Below, piece by piece: positions 12,824 through 24,969 of a stretch of 64,000 nucleotides of DNA; within the stretch, counting starts at the first letter, position 1, and every line of letters starts with the position of its first letter. Under the pieces are notes generated by a model. The model was given only the letters and a program-made list of their open reading frames with translations, was not told where the DNA came from and did not search any database. The translations under genes were made by a program, and so were the position numbers. The stretch spans positions 112,158,001-112,222,000 of the forward strand of contig JBITNC010000001.1 in NCBI GenBank assembly GCA_050084985.1, in the 5' to 3' direction. Source of the DNA: Nageia nagi (taxonomy: Eukaryota; Pinophyta).

Positions 12824-13965
12824 TTACCAATATTCTCCATAAGAACATTCTCTGCATTTGAAATGAAGAAATTGATTCACATCCATCATAGGAATGTTCC
12901 TTACAATAATTTAAGGGATAAACTTGGTTCCAAAACTTATGTCTTCATATAGTCAAAGATTCCTTATAAACCTTAGTAACATTTCCAATAGAATCTTTAA
13001 TAACCTAAATGCAATTGCCAACTTTTCTAAGAAATTCTCTATCTTCAACTTCCATATCATTCAATGTAGGTATTGTATTTGAAAATATAATCTGCTAGGT
13101 TAACCTTACTTGATTATTTTTTCAAATTTATCATGGATCTCATGTATTCAATCTATATAATAAAAGTGTAAATACCTATGTTGAATGATGTGGATAGAAA
13201 ATACCAGATTATATTTCCAAATATAATATAATCTGCTATCTTATTTCCTTTGTATTTCCTCAATGTACTTACTTAGAACATCATCTTTGTTGATCACTTT
13301 AGCAAAAATATTAGAAAGGAAAATATATGATGGAGTATATTTAGTCTCAATAAAAATAATTATTCCCATGTAATCCCTAATTCTACATTCATAAGTGATG
13401 TACATGTACCAAGAAGACTTCGTTGTGAACCCAATTTGGTGCTCCTTTGTAATGAAAGGTGATAAAAAATACATGCATTATAATTTAAATAGGAATAATT
13501 ATCATAAGAGTTACTATAACACCCATCTACTAATCCTTCTTGGCTATTTACAAGTACAACACATAAATATGTTATGCTTTTTGCATGACTCTTTGTAACC
13601 ACTCTTTGAGGTATTTCTACACCTTCTTCTAGAATTCCTATCATGGTGCATGCTGAAAGAATATGACAAAGGTTGTGGAGTTGGGATTTACTCTGGAAAA
13701 TTTTTCCTACCTAAAAGTCTCTTGTGTTATCCATATTTTTTGATCACTACACGTCATGAGGTTGTAACTATTTTATGCATCTCACAAAATAACTCGTATG
13801 CATTCTTTATGTTTAAAATTTTCTATACACTTCTACTAATGTATTCACTATTAAAAAATCTAATATTCTTTAAAATATCCTTTAGAGTGGGCTTTAAAGG
13901 TATTGGGAAAGGTGCACATGAGATTCTCCAACAACTCAAGCACAATTGTAACTATGCACATTACT
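12824..13965 (-). pseudogene. DYW-type PPR protein pseudogene, copy 2
   Basis: The best preserved of three copies. The final residues are legible: MDVNQFLHFKC then a YGEYW end and a TAA stop at 12824-12826, a near-DYW terminus. The E motif is clear at 13241-13474: SLLGTCTSLMNVELGI, then LETKYTPSYIFLSNIFAKV, matching the family's LGACRLHGNVELGE...YVLLSNIYA. A PPR motif opens near 13660 (LPACTMMGILEEGVEI in the corrected frame), matching LPACA.LGALEQG.EIH. At least three frameshifts and several stops break it. Upstream PPR repeats should lie beyond 13965 but are not recognisable there. Confidence 0.78.
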
Positions 13966-13969
13966 AGAA

Positions 13970-16900
13970 GAGTAGGCATCCTCATCACCCACATAAAGCT
14001 AGTAGACATATGAAATAATAAATCAATGCTGCAAAGAATTTGTATCATAAAAAATGTTCTAAAAATTATTAGGAATATTTTATTCAACATTATGCATTCT
14101 CCCTCTACAAAGAAAACATTTACAATGTAAATATAACTCTCCCAAATGTGTAACCAACTATGATTATCAAAAATAATTGATTTGTATTCTAAAAGTTTGC
14201 TTATACATATACAAACAAAGCCTAAACATATACCTTGTGTGTAAAAAATCAAACATTAGTATACTAAAATTAATTTAACAACTTATGTGCATATAAAACA
14301 TATGAACAAGTTAAAAATAAAAAGTAAGAGACAAGTAATACATAATTATATTAAAGAAATCTTATGTAAACATTTTATTGAATACAAAACATGGAAAATA
14401 TAATACAATGCATGCAATTACTTTTGAATTAAACACCTATATGCTTTGGTTTTTTGTGATAAAAGAACAACCATTTCTTTTTAGCATAAGATTAAGATGT
14501 CCACAACTCGTCAGAAACTTTTAGGCAAGTAACTAGTAGCGAGCTAAAGAAAAATATGAGTACATCTTGGCAAGAAGAGAGGGAGAAGGGACTATGGTAT
14601 CTAGATTTAAGAAGTTTTATTAGGACATATGAAATAAGTACAAACCAATATTTTTCATTACCTCTCTCATTATTTGAAAAATTAAGGTTGGTATTCATAG
14701 TGTTGATAGGTTCTCTACTCCTATTTTGATCTAGCTAGTGGTTGAATAACATTTTAGTTAAGGAGTTACATTTATTGAATGTTGGTCACTCTATTTTTGT
14801 AAGAACAACTCTATAAGATAGAGAAAATGGGGTTGAAGATATATGGCCACACTAAAGCAGCTACTCATCTCAAAGCTAAAATGTAAGATTAATCACCTAG
14901 AAATACACATTATTTTCTTACTAAGAAGAATACAATCTGTATTGACTTGAAACCATTCCATTTATAAATAGACATTGAATTGTTACTTATGTGGTCCTCA
15001 AATAAATGATATTGATGTGTTGGAATAATATTTATAAGAGATAAGCAGAGAATGGAAGACCCATAATATTAGTAATTTAGGATTTGAGTTTAGTGGAGGT
15101 CACACAAATGCAATCCCCCTCTTCCACAAATTATGATGTGCACTCTCTACATTGGGAGATGGTAGGAAGAACCCCCTCCCAAGTGCAATGGAAGTGTCCT
15201 ACCTAGGCCATCAACCTTGTTGATCACCCACTAACCTTGCATATGTAAGTATACTTTCATGCTTCTCCTCCCCTCCTAATTATCCTGTCTCCTCTTTCCC
15301 TCTCCCTTAGTTCTCCTACATGTGGTATCATCATGGAACCTTATGTTCAATGTAAGTATGCAAAAATAATTAGGAGTTGCCTAGTAAAGTCTTGAATGGT
15401 GCTACCCAATTTAAGCTCATATTGAGTTTATGATAAACCTCAAGCATCAATACTTAATTATAAATGGTAACTTAGAATCATTCATATTGTTTTTTAGGAT
15501 ATAGAGTATTATTAAAATATAAATATTTTTTTTTTGGTTCATTCAAGGTGTTTCAGGCTATCATAGATTCAAAAGTGTATAAAGGTATAGTATAACACCT
15601 CAACTAGATAAAGAGCATGTGTAGGAAATGAATTATATTTTAATCCTATAATGAGTTTTTAGAGAATAATTAATCATCGACATACATGTTATTTTTATCA
15701 CATATGGTAATATAAATTTTAAAAATATCTAAAATCCATTGTATGTTTAGGATTTATGTGCAATCATATTGTAATATGTATATTTAAAAATATCTATATT
15801 TAGCTTGAGATAGTTAATACGAAAATTATAGTTAAGTAACTATATCAATATATTTTTTTATAAAATTCTAATAATACATTATCATATTAATAGTATAATA
15901 TTTCTATATTATAAAATTTTATGGTTGATTACAAGTAGTATTTTTATTTTTCTTTATGCATATCTCACTTATCATGTCATGGGAAATGATGAAAACTAAA
16001 AAATCTCATATAATTAACATAGGTACTACCTCCTCAAATTGATATATTCATCAAATAATTGATATCTATTTCATATATCTTACATAATAACAAGGTTGTC
16101 AATATTTAATTGGTAATATCCCTCCATACAGTGCTATTCAAGGGTGTAAATCAATAATGGATGACCTATTATAATATAAATAGATTTAAATATTTTTTAA
16201 TAAATTAAATATAATCATCCTATTCTTATATGGTAATATTAATAATCTTGTTTATTATACTAATATATTTTAATATTTATTTTTAATAATAATCTATCTT
16301 GTATACTATATAGCTAACATTATTGTCATACATTATGTTTTTATGTCTTAATTATACTTCAAAATGTATTGCAAACAAATATTTATAGATATAAATATAG
16401 AGTTTAAACTTATTAAATATAAAAATTTATTATCAAGAGAAGGAATGTATCAAATGCATTTTTTTCACTTTGTGCATATATTATGAAAATAAATATATTT
16501 TGAGAACTTCATCTCTTTCTATCAACATGAGTTAAGTTATGTGTTATGAATGTCATGGATAAGTAAAACTAAAATATTTGAATGTCTTCATTGAAAATTT
16601 TAGTTTATTAATAATTGTATTAAGAGATTATATGAAATCTAGAGTTCCTTAGTTTATATTTAAATCTTATTTTACTTTTTTTGTAGGTTATTCTATTCTA
16701 ATTTCAAAATAATCATTAAAGCATTCTAAAGAGTATTAATAAATATATAGAATTAAAAAATCAAATCTTTTGTAATGAAAAATATCAATTAGAAATTTTA
16801 ATTACCTGGATAGTTATAATTATATTGTAATGCATTTTTTTATTTTATTATTAGTTTGATAAAGTGAGTATGAATTTTATACATTCTTCTTTTCAATATC

Positions 16901-17660
16901 AATTATACTAGAAGAAATGTGACTTTATATTCTTGCACAATCCTCTAAATTTTGAAACTCATAATGATTGAGGGAACAGTCCATTATATTTTACTCAAAT
17001 ACAAAGATAATGAAACATATTTATGGTTTTTAATACATTTCAATAGTTATAATATTATTTATATCCACTATGTCCTTATGCATTATTAAGAGGATATATC
17101 ATATGTAGATAATTTACTTTATTATTATATTTTCTACTAATATGATTACAAATTACTAGAGTAAAAGAACATACAAATACCATATTATCAAAGTGAATAC
17201 ATAAAAATTTCATATTCTAATGTAATGGTGTAAATTCATAATTTTATAATAAATTTTTATTTCATAAATATTTAACTATATATTTGTTTACTATAAATTT
17301 TATGTATGATTTAAAAAATATAATACATATCTATAATCTCTAAAAACTAATGAATATAAATTATTTATCAATTATTCAAGAAAAAATAAGTTCATATCTA
17401 TTTCAAAGTATGATAGTAAACTAGCATTTTTTAAAAGATCATATTTATAAATAATAACACATGTTATTATGGTAAATTTATTTTTTAATACTAATTCATT
17501 AAATATTTGTTATATACATTTATATTAGATAAATACTTCTTATTTATCAATTAAATGATTAGTTAAAAGATAGAGTATCATAATATGTAATATTAGTATA
17601 ATGATAATACACACGGTAGTGTAAAACAAAAAAAAATAAAAAAAATAAAAATTCAAAGTC
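13970..17660. repeat. Duplicated non-coding block W, copy 1
   Basis: Shared almost end to end with 24970-29140 and lying upstream of the PPR copies (that is, at their 5' side). No protein family recognised; the small open frames here are not supported. The stretch 15100-15340 is less AT-rich (CCCCCTCTTCC, CTCCTCCCCTCC) and could hold the old PPR promoter or 5' exon, which is only a guess from position. Confidence 0.55.
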
Positions 17661-17759
17661 TAAAATCTATTTCATGGTCAACCTAATCTCTAACAAATTC
17701 TCAATAGCCAATTTGAAAATGAGCTTCCAAAGCTCAAAGGAGGATACCTATGGTGTTAA

Positions 17760-19770
17760 ATTACATCCAAATAAATCAAATAATTTTTTTCATAATATTT
17801 TATTTTTTTCATAGGCTTTACATGACCTTGGCAACTTATTTTATATCCTTGTTTCTTTGTTTTATTTTTGAAAAATAAATAATCTTATTCTAATAATAAA
17901 TACTTTTCTAATCAACACCTATTCAAACTTGGGTTAAATACATACAACCAATTTAGCTATGCATATAACCTAAAATAAGTAGTATATATTTATACAAGAA
18001 ATGAAAGTTATGCAAATGAGAGTCAATATCATATTTATTTTATATAAAACTTATATCAGTTTGTATAATATTGATAATTTAAACCACTTATCCCTTTTAT
18101 TTAAATGATTCAAAAATTCTACACTTTTGATTTAGAAAGAACTTCAAATTCATGTGAGATATGAATTTAGCCTTTTAATATAAGTTGGATCAAAAGGAGC
18201 CATCATGAAAAAATCAAGGTAAAAGCTATACCTAAACCACTAAAAACTTGGACCATTATTCATAAGGGTGAGATTGTTACAAAGAAATTGGAGATGAGAA
18301 TCATCGAGAATATGGCATGGCTTATCATTCTCAAGGAGAATTTGGATAATTTAAGGGATAAGTAAAGGAATACTTTGATTAGATACTTCATTTTACTATT
18401 GTTAAACTTAAATCATATTTGTCTCTAAATTAGTAATCATTGGAAAGTATCTTGATAAGTTGATATGGTTGCTTTACCTCATGAATGTTTAGTCTTTATT
18501 TTTACAAATGGATAAGATATGAACAAAGTTATGAAGTTGGGCTTGTCACTTCTAGGATAGAAGGAGCTACTTTTAAAATGTTGGCATACTAGTATCTATC
18601 ATAAGAAGGATAACATTTATGGTGTTCTTGTATGGGTAAATTTACCTTAATACTAATATATTATTTAGATTTGAGTATGATTAAAAAAAGTAACAAGAAT
18701 TGATAATAGAATGAAGGAAGATGAATTTTACATTAACACTTATATTACCAAGGAATTAAGGTAAAATATCTATGTTGAGGAGGAAGATGGAGAAACTTGA
18801 TAACAAGAAATAAGTTAAGAATATATGCCTATTAGTTGTAGCATATGTAGAAAATTTGAATATTATTCAAAGGAATATTTGGATGAAAAAGAGAAAGAGA
18901 ATATGGAATTCCTCAAGTTGTAAGAAGAGTGGAATACCCATGCATAGGGGAATAAGGATTCTAGAGAAATGATTAATTTCAAGCAACAAGAGGTGGAGAA
19001 AATTTTAGAATATTGACCACTTATGAAACTATGAACTTATTTCATTATTTGAATCCAAAGGAAGGTATTAAAATAACTAAAATTATAGAGTAAGAGATTT
19101 TGCATTGGCAATTATATGTACAAAAGTAATGATTAACAATGCAAAAATGGAGGAAGCGAAAAGTAGAAAGTTACAAAGAAGTGAAGTAAAAAATAGAAAA
19201 AATAAGGAGATATATCAAGATAGGTCATTAAGAGATGATGAAGAAATAGGAAAGGAAAAAGAAATGGACTTGATGATGGAAATCAACCTTGCACAAGAAG
19301 AAATTTTGATAATACAATGAGGAAGACACAAGATATAAGTAAAGGACATATGGGGAGGATTTCAAATTATGAAGTAAGAATATAGAATATAATTGATGAT
19401 ATTACCAATAAAACATAAAGCACTATATAGTAGAGTATTAGTTATAAGGTCCCATTTGGTACTCAATAATTATTCTTACTTATAATATGCATGGATGTAA
19501 TACCCAAAATAGGTAGAGGATAATAAAGTACCTCTAAATGGAATTTCTTATAGATTTGTTATTTATGTAGGAGACAAAGATGAACAAGGATAAGGTGGTA
19601 GAAGTAGAAATGAATGTTTAAAGGGAAGGATATTTTTTTAGGAGAGAATACTGTGGCCTATCAATGGATCTATATAGATTATGAAACCTAAATACTATAA
19701 AAGGTATTCCCTATCCTAATACATCTAATAGATATCTTCATACACATAGTAAAATAATATTTTTCAACTA
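17760..19770 (+). mobile_element. DUF4283/zinc-knuckle unit, copy 2
   Basis: Homologous to 4031-6300. The DUF4283-like stretch lies at about 18520-18660 (KVMKLG, then KELLLKCWH, then VWVNLP in broken frames), the knuckle-like YEYMPISCSICRKFEYYSK near 18815-18880, and the charged linker at 19105-19320 (KNKEIYQDRSLRDDEEIGK). Here the CxxC (CSIC) is intact, better than in copy 1. Frameshifted and dead. Confidence 0.5.
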
Positions 19771-20039
19771 CATTGTATAGGAATTAAAACAATAAATAAT
19801 AAATTAGGCATAGGTAAATAATTCCAATAAATTCCTCAAATACTTATTTCGCATATGTACATTTTAAAAATAATATAATCCATAGGTTAAATTTTCACTA
19901 TTTTATACAAGAGATTCATGTAGAAAAAAATAAAATTAGATATTACCATAATGAATTTTCTCATTGTTTCTTAAAACTATAATCATATTTATAATTAATA
20001 TTTGATATAAGAAAATAATATCTAAATAAAACTTATTTA

Positions 20040-21560
20040 AATAAAAATCAATATTGTACAAGAAATGAAAATTAGGCCAATGAGAATCAATATTATATTT
20101 GTTTAAAATAAAACTTATACCATTTTGTATAATATTCATATTGTAAACCATCATATCGCTTTTAGATAAATGATTCAAAAATTCTAAACTTTTGAATTAG
20201 AAATAATGTCAACATTCATGTAGGATAACTATACAAGATCTTTATATAAAAACATTATCAACCTTAACATTAAAGATGTTTTATTAAAAATTTGTTAAAA
20301 GTATTGCAAGAATGCACTTAAATTTAAGTTGGAGAAAAATTATGATTAAATTCACGCCAGAAAGGAACCATAATAAAAATGGAGAGCTAAAAGCTATACC
20401 TAAACCACTAAACAATTGGACCACTATGGTCATGAGGGTGAATCTTGATGATATTGTTAGAAAGAAATTGGAGAGGAGAATCATCAAGAATTTGGCTATG
20501 CTTACCATTCTCAAGGAGATTTTAAATAATTTAGGGGATAAGTAAATGCATACATTGATCTAATGCTTCATTTCACTAATATAAAGGAATATATTGAGCT
20601 AATATTTATGAATATATGCCTATTAGCTATAGCATATAGAGAAAAATTGATTATTATGCTAAGGAATATTTGGATAAGAATGAGAAAGAGAAGATGGAAG
20701 TCCTTGAGTTGTAGGAAGAGTGGAGTACCCATGTGAAAAGGAATCAAGGATTCTATAGAAATGATTAATTTCAAGCAATGAGAGGTGGAGGATATTTTAG
20801 AAGGTTGACAAATTATGATACTAGGAACCTATTTCATTCTTTGAATCCAAATGAAGGCAATAAAATGGCTAAAATTAGAGTGTAAGAGATTTTCCATTGG
20901 AAATTACATATATAAAAGTAATAATTAGCAATGAAGAAAAGGAGGAAGCCAAAAGTAGAAAGTGATAAAGAAGTTAAGTAGAAAATACAAAAAATAAGGA
21001 GATAGATCAATATAGGTCATCAAAAGATGATGAAGAAATAGGAAAATAAAAAGAAATGGAGGTTGATTATGGAAAGAAAACTCCCACAAGAAGATTTTTT
21101 GATAATAAAATGAGGAAGACACAAGATATATGTAAAGGACATATGGGGAGGATGTCAAATTATGAATTAAGAATATATAATATAATTGAGGATATTACCT
21201 ATAAAAGATAATGCACTATAGAGTAGAGTAGTGATTGTAAGGTCCAATGTGGTAATCACTGATTATTCTTAGTTAGAATATACAAGGATGTAATTCTCAA
21301 AATAGGTAGAGGATCATCAACTACTCTAAAAAGAAATTCTTATAGATTTTTTATTTATATAGGAGACAAATATGAATAAGATAAGTTGGTAGAAGTGGAA
21401 ACAAAAGTTTAAAGGAGAGTATATTTTTTTTGGAGAAAATAAATGGCCTATTTATGGATATATTTAGATTATGAAACCTAACTACTATAAAAGGTATTTC
21501 CTATCCTAATACATTTAATATATTTATTCATACACATAGTAAAATAATATTTTTCATCTA
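20040..21560 (+). mobile_element. DUF4283/zinc-knuckle unit, copy 3 (internally deleted)
   Basis: A third copy follows head-to-tail after copy 2. It keeps a longer N-terminal part (20312-20545, with KFTPERNHNKNGELKAIPKP and a basic helix) but jumps at about 20580 from the N-terminal region to the knuckle region, losing the DUF4283 core present at 5040 and 18520. The linker and tail continue to about 21170, then the shared 3' flank. Confidence 0.5.
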
Positions 21561-21569
21561 CATCCTAAT

Positions 21570-22790
21570 AAACTAATAAAATAGTTTGTTACCATTGTTA
21601 GTTGTATGATGTATCTATCTCTAAAACATTTTTGTCACTTTGGCATCATAATAAATAAAAAATATATTTTATATAGCTTTTTTATGAAATGAATAATTTC
21701 TAGACCAATTCAAACTAATCATACATGTTGTATTCTTTGTATGGTATATGGAACTAGTCCATCAAACATGTGTGAGCCTAGCACTATTTAACACAACAAA
21801 TGCACCTAGTTTCATAACTCTTTTCAATTTTTCAAATAATAGTGTACAATTTAGAATAATTTCTTAATGTTGTTCACTCATGTTCTTGTTGACATTTTTT
21901 TCTCCTATTATGCTCTTGATATGTGATCATAGTTGTGGTGACAAGGTATAAAAATTTAACATGTTTGGAGTATGTATACTTTTCTCAATGTTATCCATAT
22001 AAAACTAAAATTAATTAAAAAAATTAAATCAAAAGGTTTGAAACAAAAAAACAAATCCAAAGGTTTAAAACTATTTCATGGTGGGCCTACTCTCTAATAG
22101 ATTTTAAGTTGTGGATTTGAAAATGAGCTTCGAAAGCTCAAAAGGGAATATTGTGGCCTAATGAAAAAATAAATTTTAAAAAATTATAGTTAGACATAAA
22201 ATACATCAAAAATAATATATTTTTGAAATTAACTTTAAATGCATTTTGAATTTTTCTTTTACTAATTCTAACATTAATTTAAATAATTATATAATTATTC
22301 ATCATCTATTAGCTTTTATTTGTATTTCATTATGATTATTTGGCATCATCTTGTAAAATATAAAGTCTTGCAATGAATACTAATCAATATTCTAAATAGT
22401 AATAATAATATGATATATAAATCATTAGAATAAACTTATACATAAGATAATCACTATTATAATAGGAACAAAATATATCTAATACTTTGAAATAAAATTT
22501 ATCTAATATTTTATGATTAATTTAATTATGTTAGTATTCCACCTTAGAAGTTTTCAGAAAGCAAGTTCAAGTCTCCTACCCCAACTTAATGAGAAAAAAA
22601 TATCCTATTCACTCAAGTTGAAAATATAAATAATAAATTATAAATAATCAAATTTTAATAAAAATTTTCTATCAATTTATCCATTCTCTAATGTTGAATT
22701 AGCATTCAAGTTAAAAATTGAGTTTCAAAATCTAATCCTCATGCTAAAATAATTTACAATGAAAACAATGATATAGTCAAATGAGTCTAG
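21570..22790. repeat. Shared non-coding block Z, copy 2
   Basis: Matches 6640-7814 and 40760-41880. No gene seen. Confidence 0.6.
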
Positions 22791-22857
22791 CTTATAAACC
22801 CCTATCACTTCTCATTGATAATTTGTAATCAATGAATTCAATCAAGGGAAATAATTT

Positions 22858-22985
22858 ATAACACTATGTATCTATTGATCAAGGTAGTCTTCTCTATAGA
22901 ATTCATATTCTCTAAGGCATGCCTAAATTGGTTGATTTTGTGAGCTATATAATGTAGTGGATAATGGTTGTCCATAAGTAAGGTA
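22858..22985 (-). pseudogene. 2OG dioxygenase 3' tail, copy G
   Basis: Matches the last about 40 codons of the dioxygenase at 29534-29660 at nucleotide level (for example the phrase GTAGTGGATAATGGTTGTCC against GTCGTGGATAGTGGTCGTCC). Preceded by the same 3' flank as copies F and H. Frames are lost. Confidence 0.55.
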
Positions 22986-22989
22986 TAAA

Positions 22990-23955
22990 AATAATATTTA
23001 GACTACATAGAAATACAATAAAAGATAGAGAAATATGTAGCTAGATTCAAGAGTATTAAGATTTATTATTACATAAGAGAGATATTATAATCACAAGGTA
23101 TGTCTATTCTTCAAAGACCCTTATGGTAGGTGAACATGAGAGGTTTCTCTTCCACCAGACTTACGAACTTTCTAGATCTGTGGAGTGGCTAGCGGTAGCG
23201 TTATCTCTATAATGCACATAACCAGCAGTAGATTCCAAGATATCTTAAAAATAAGAAAATAGAAACTAGAAAAGAAAACTATTTAGAGAATGAGATACCC
23301 TTGCTTGTATTATTTTACTCTTCAATACAAGGCAATTTAGAAAGTAGTTGGAAGAAGAGATGGGAGTTGAGATTAGAAATGGTAAGAGGAAAGTTAAATA
23401 GTCGATGTAGAACTAGTGTGATTAGTGGTTGATGTGTTGATGGTGATGGCTAGAGGAGCACCTTGTTGGTAAGGGTATTTTTTACACCTTATTAACTCTA
23501 CTATTGGTGTAGAAGTGAAAGCCATCACACTATTCTATAGCTTAATTATCAAGTAAAGCTATGTTGCATCTCATCCAATATACAATTATGTGTTATATGG
23601 TTCCAATGCCCAGAAAATGAATGAAAATAGTATTAAAGATGGTTCAAAATTAACAAATCTACACTACATGAAGTGCACATCATAGTTATTCTACTATCTT
23701 TATGTCAAAGTACCTCATTACTTGTAAGTCCACTAAAATAATTTATTATTTGCTAAATGTCATCTATTTACTTCAAATATTTATCCTTTTATTTTTATGA
23801 TTCACTTGTTTACTTCTCCAACTCTTTACTCTACAATAGTAGATAATTCCTTAAAAAATGATGTTAAGAATCAATATTATTGTAATATTTATTAACAATA
23901 ATTTTTTTAAAAATGAAATAATGGAATGATGAAATTGGTATGCAATAATTTGCAT
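22990..23955. other. Spacer with a short GC-richer segment
   Basis: Positions 22990-23095 match 42085-42200. Positions 23100-23225 are distinctly richer in G+C and CpG (for example GTGGCTAGCGGTAGCGTTAT) and match nothing else that I see in the window. From 23227 to 23955 it matches 12050-12820. No gene recognised. Confidence 0.45.
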
Positions 23956-23957
23956 CA

Positions 23958-24960
23958 TCAATATATCACATAAGAACATTTTTCATGTTTGACATGAAGA
24001 AATCAATTTGTATCCCTCGTAGCAATGTTCCTTACAATAGTCCTAGGGGTAAACTTGGTTGCAAAATTGTAGTCATCATATAGTCACAGATTCTTTATAA
24101 CCTTAGTAACATTTCCAATAGAATATTTAATAACATGAATGTAATTGTCAACATTTCTAAGCAATTCTTTATCTTTCACTTCCATATCTTTCAACACAGG
24201 TATTGTAGTTGGAAATATAATCCACTACCTTCATCTTACTTGATAGGTTTTTTCAAATTACCATTGATCTAATGTGCTAAATCTATCTTCTTTAACAAAA
24301 GTGTGAATACTCTATCAACTTCAATCTAAATACATCTAAGAGTCATCTTATTTTCTCTATGTTTCATCAATGTACTTACTTAAAATATCATCCTTGCTAC
24401 CAAATTTAGCAAAAATATTTGAAAGGAGAACATATGATGTTGTATATTTAGTCTCTAGAAAAAATAAATGTTACCTTGCAATCCTTATTCCTACATTCAT
24501 AAGTGGTGTACATGTACCAAGAAGACTTCATTACACACCCAATTTGGTGTGCTTGAATAGTAAAATTTGAACAATAATACATGCATTATAATTTGCCTAG
24601 GAATAATTATAATAAAAGTTGCTATAGCATCCATATACTAATCATTCTTCGCTATTTGCAAGCACAACACATAAACATGTTATGCTATTTTACATGGCTA
24701 TTTGTAACCACTCTTTCAAGGATTTCTACACCTTCTTCTAGAATTCCCATCATGGTGCATGCTAGAAGGATACAAAAATGTTTGCAAGGTTGGGATTTAC
24801 TCTTGAAAATTGTACCTACCTAAAATTCTTTATATTTCATATTTTATCTATACTTCTACTAGTGTATTCACCATTACATTATCTAATCTTGTTTTAAATA
24901 TCCTTTAGAGTGGGCTTTGATGGTGCTAGGAAAGGTGGACAAGATATTATCCAACAATCC
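23958..24960 (-). pseudogene. DYW-type PPR protein pseudogene, copy 3
   Basis: Minus-strand reading gives the DYW domain at about 23958-24190: VIKNLWLYDDYNFATKF, then NIATRDTN, a stop, and FLHVKHEKCSYVIY ending in TGA. This aligns with VIKNLRVCGDCHSATKF...VRDANRFHHF...CGDYW. The E motif lies at about 24370-24570 (LLGTCTPLMNVGIRIA, then TKYTTSYVLLSNIFAKFG), and a PPR motif near 24740-24800. The zinc-site CxDCH is degraded to YDDYN and the terminal DYW is lost. Stops and frameshifts throughout. Confidence 0.75.
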
Positions 24961-24969
24961 AAGTGCAAT

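Noticed and set aside
13860-14252. A 130-codon minus-strand open frame, the longest in its region
   Set aside because: Its duplicate near 24.9-25.3 kb is not open in the same frame. The left part overlaps decayed PPR-flanking sequence and no domain is legible.
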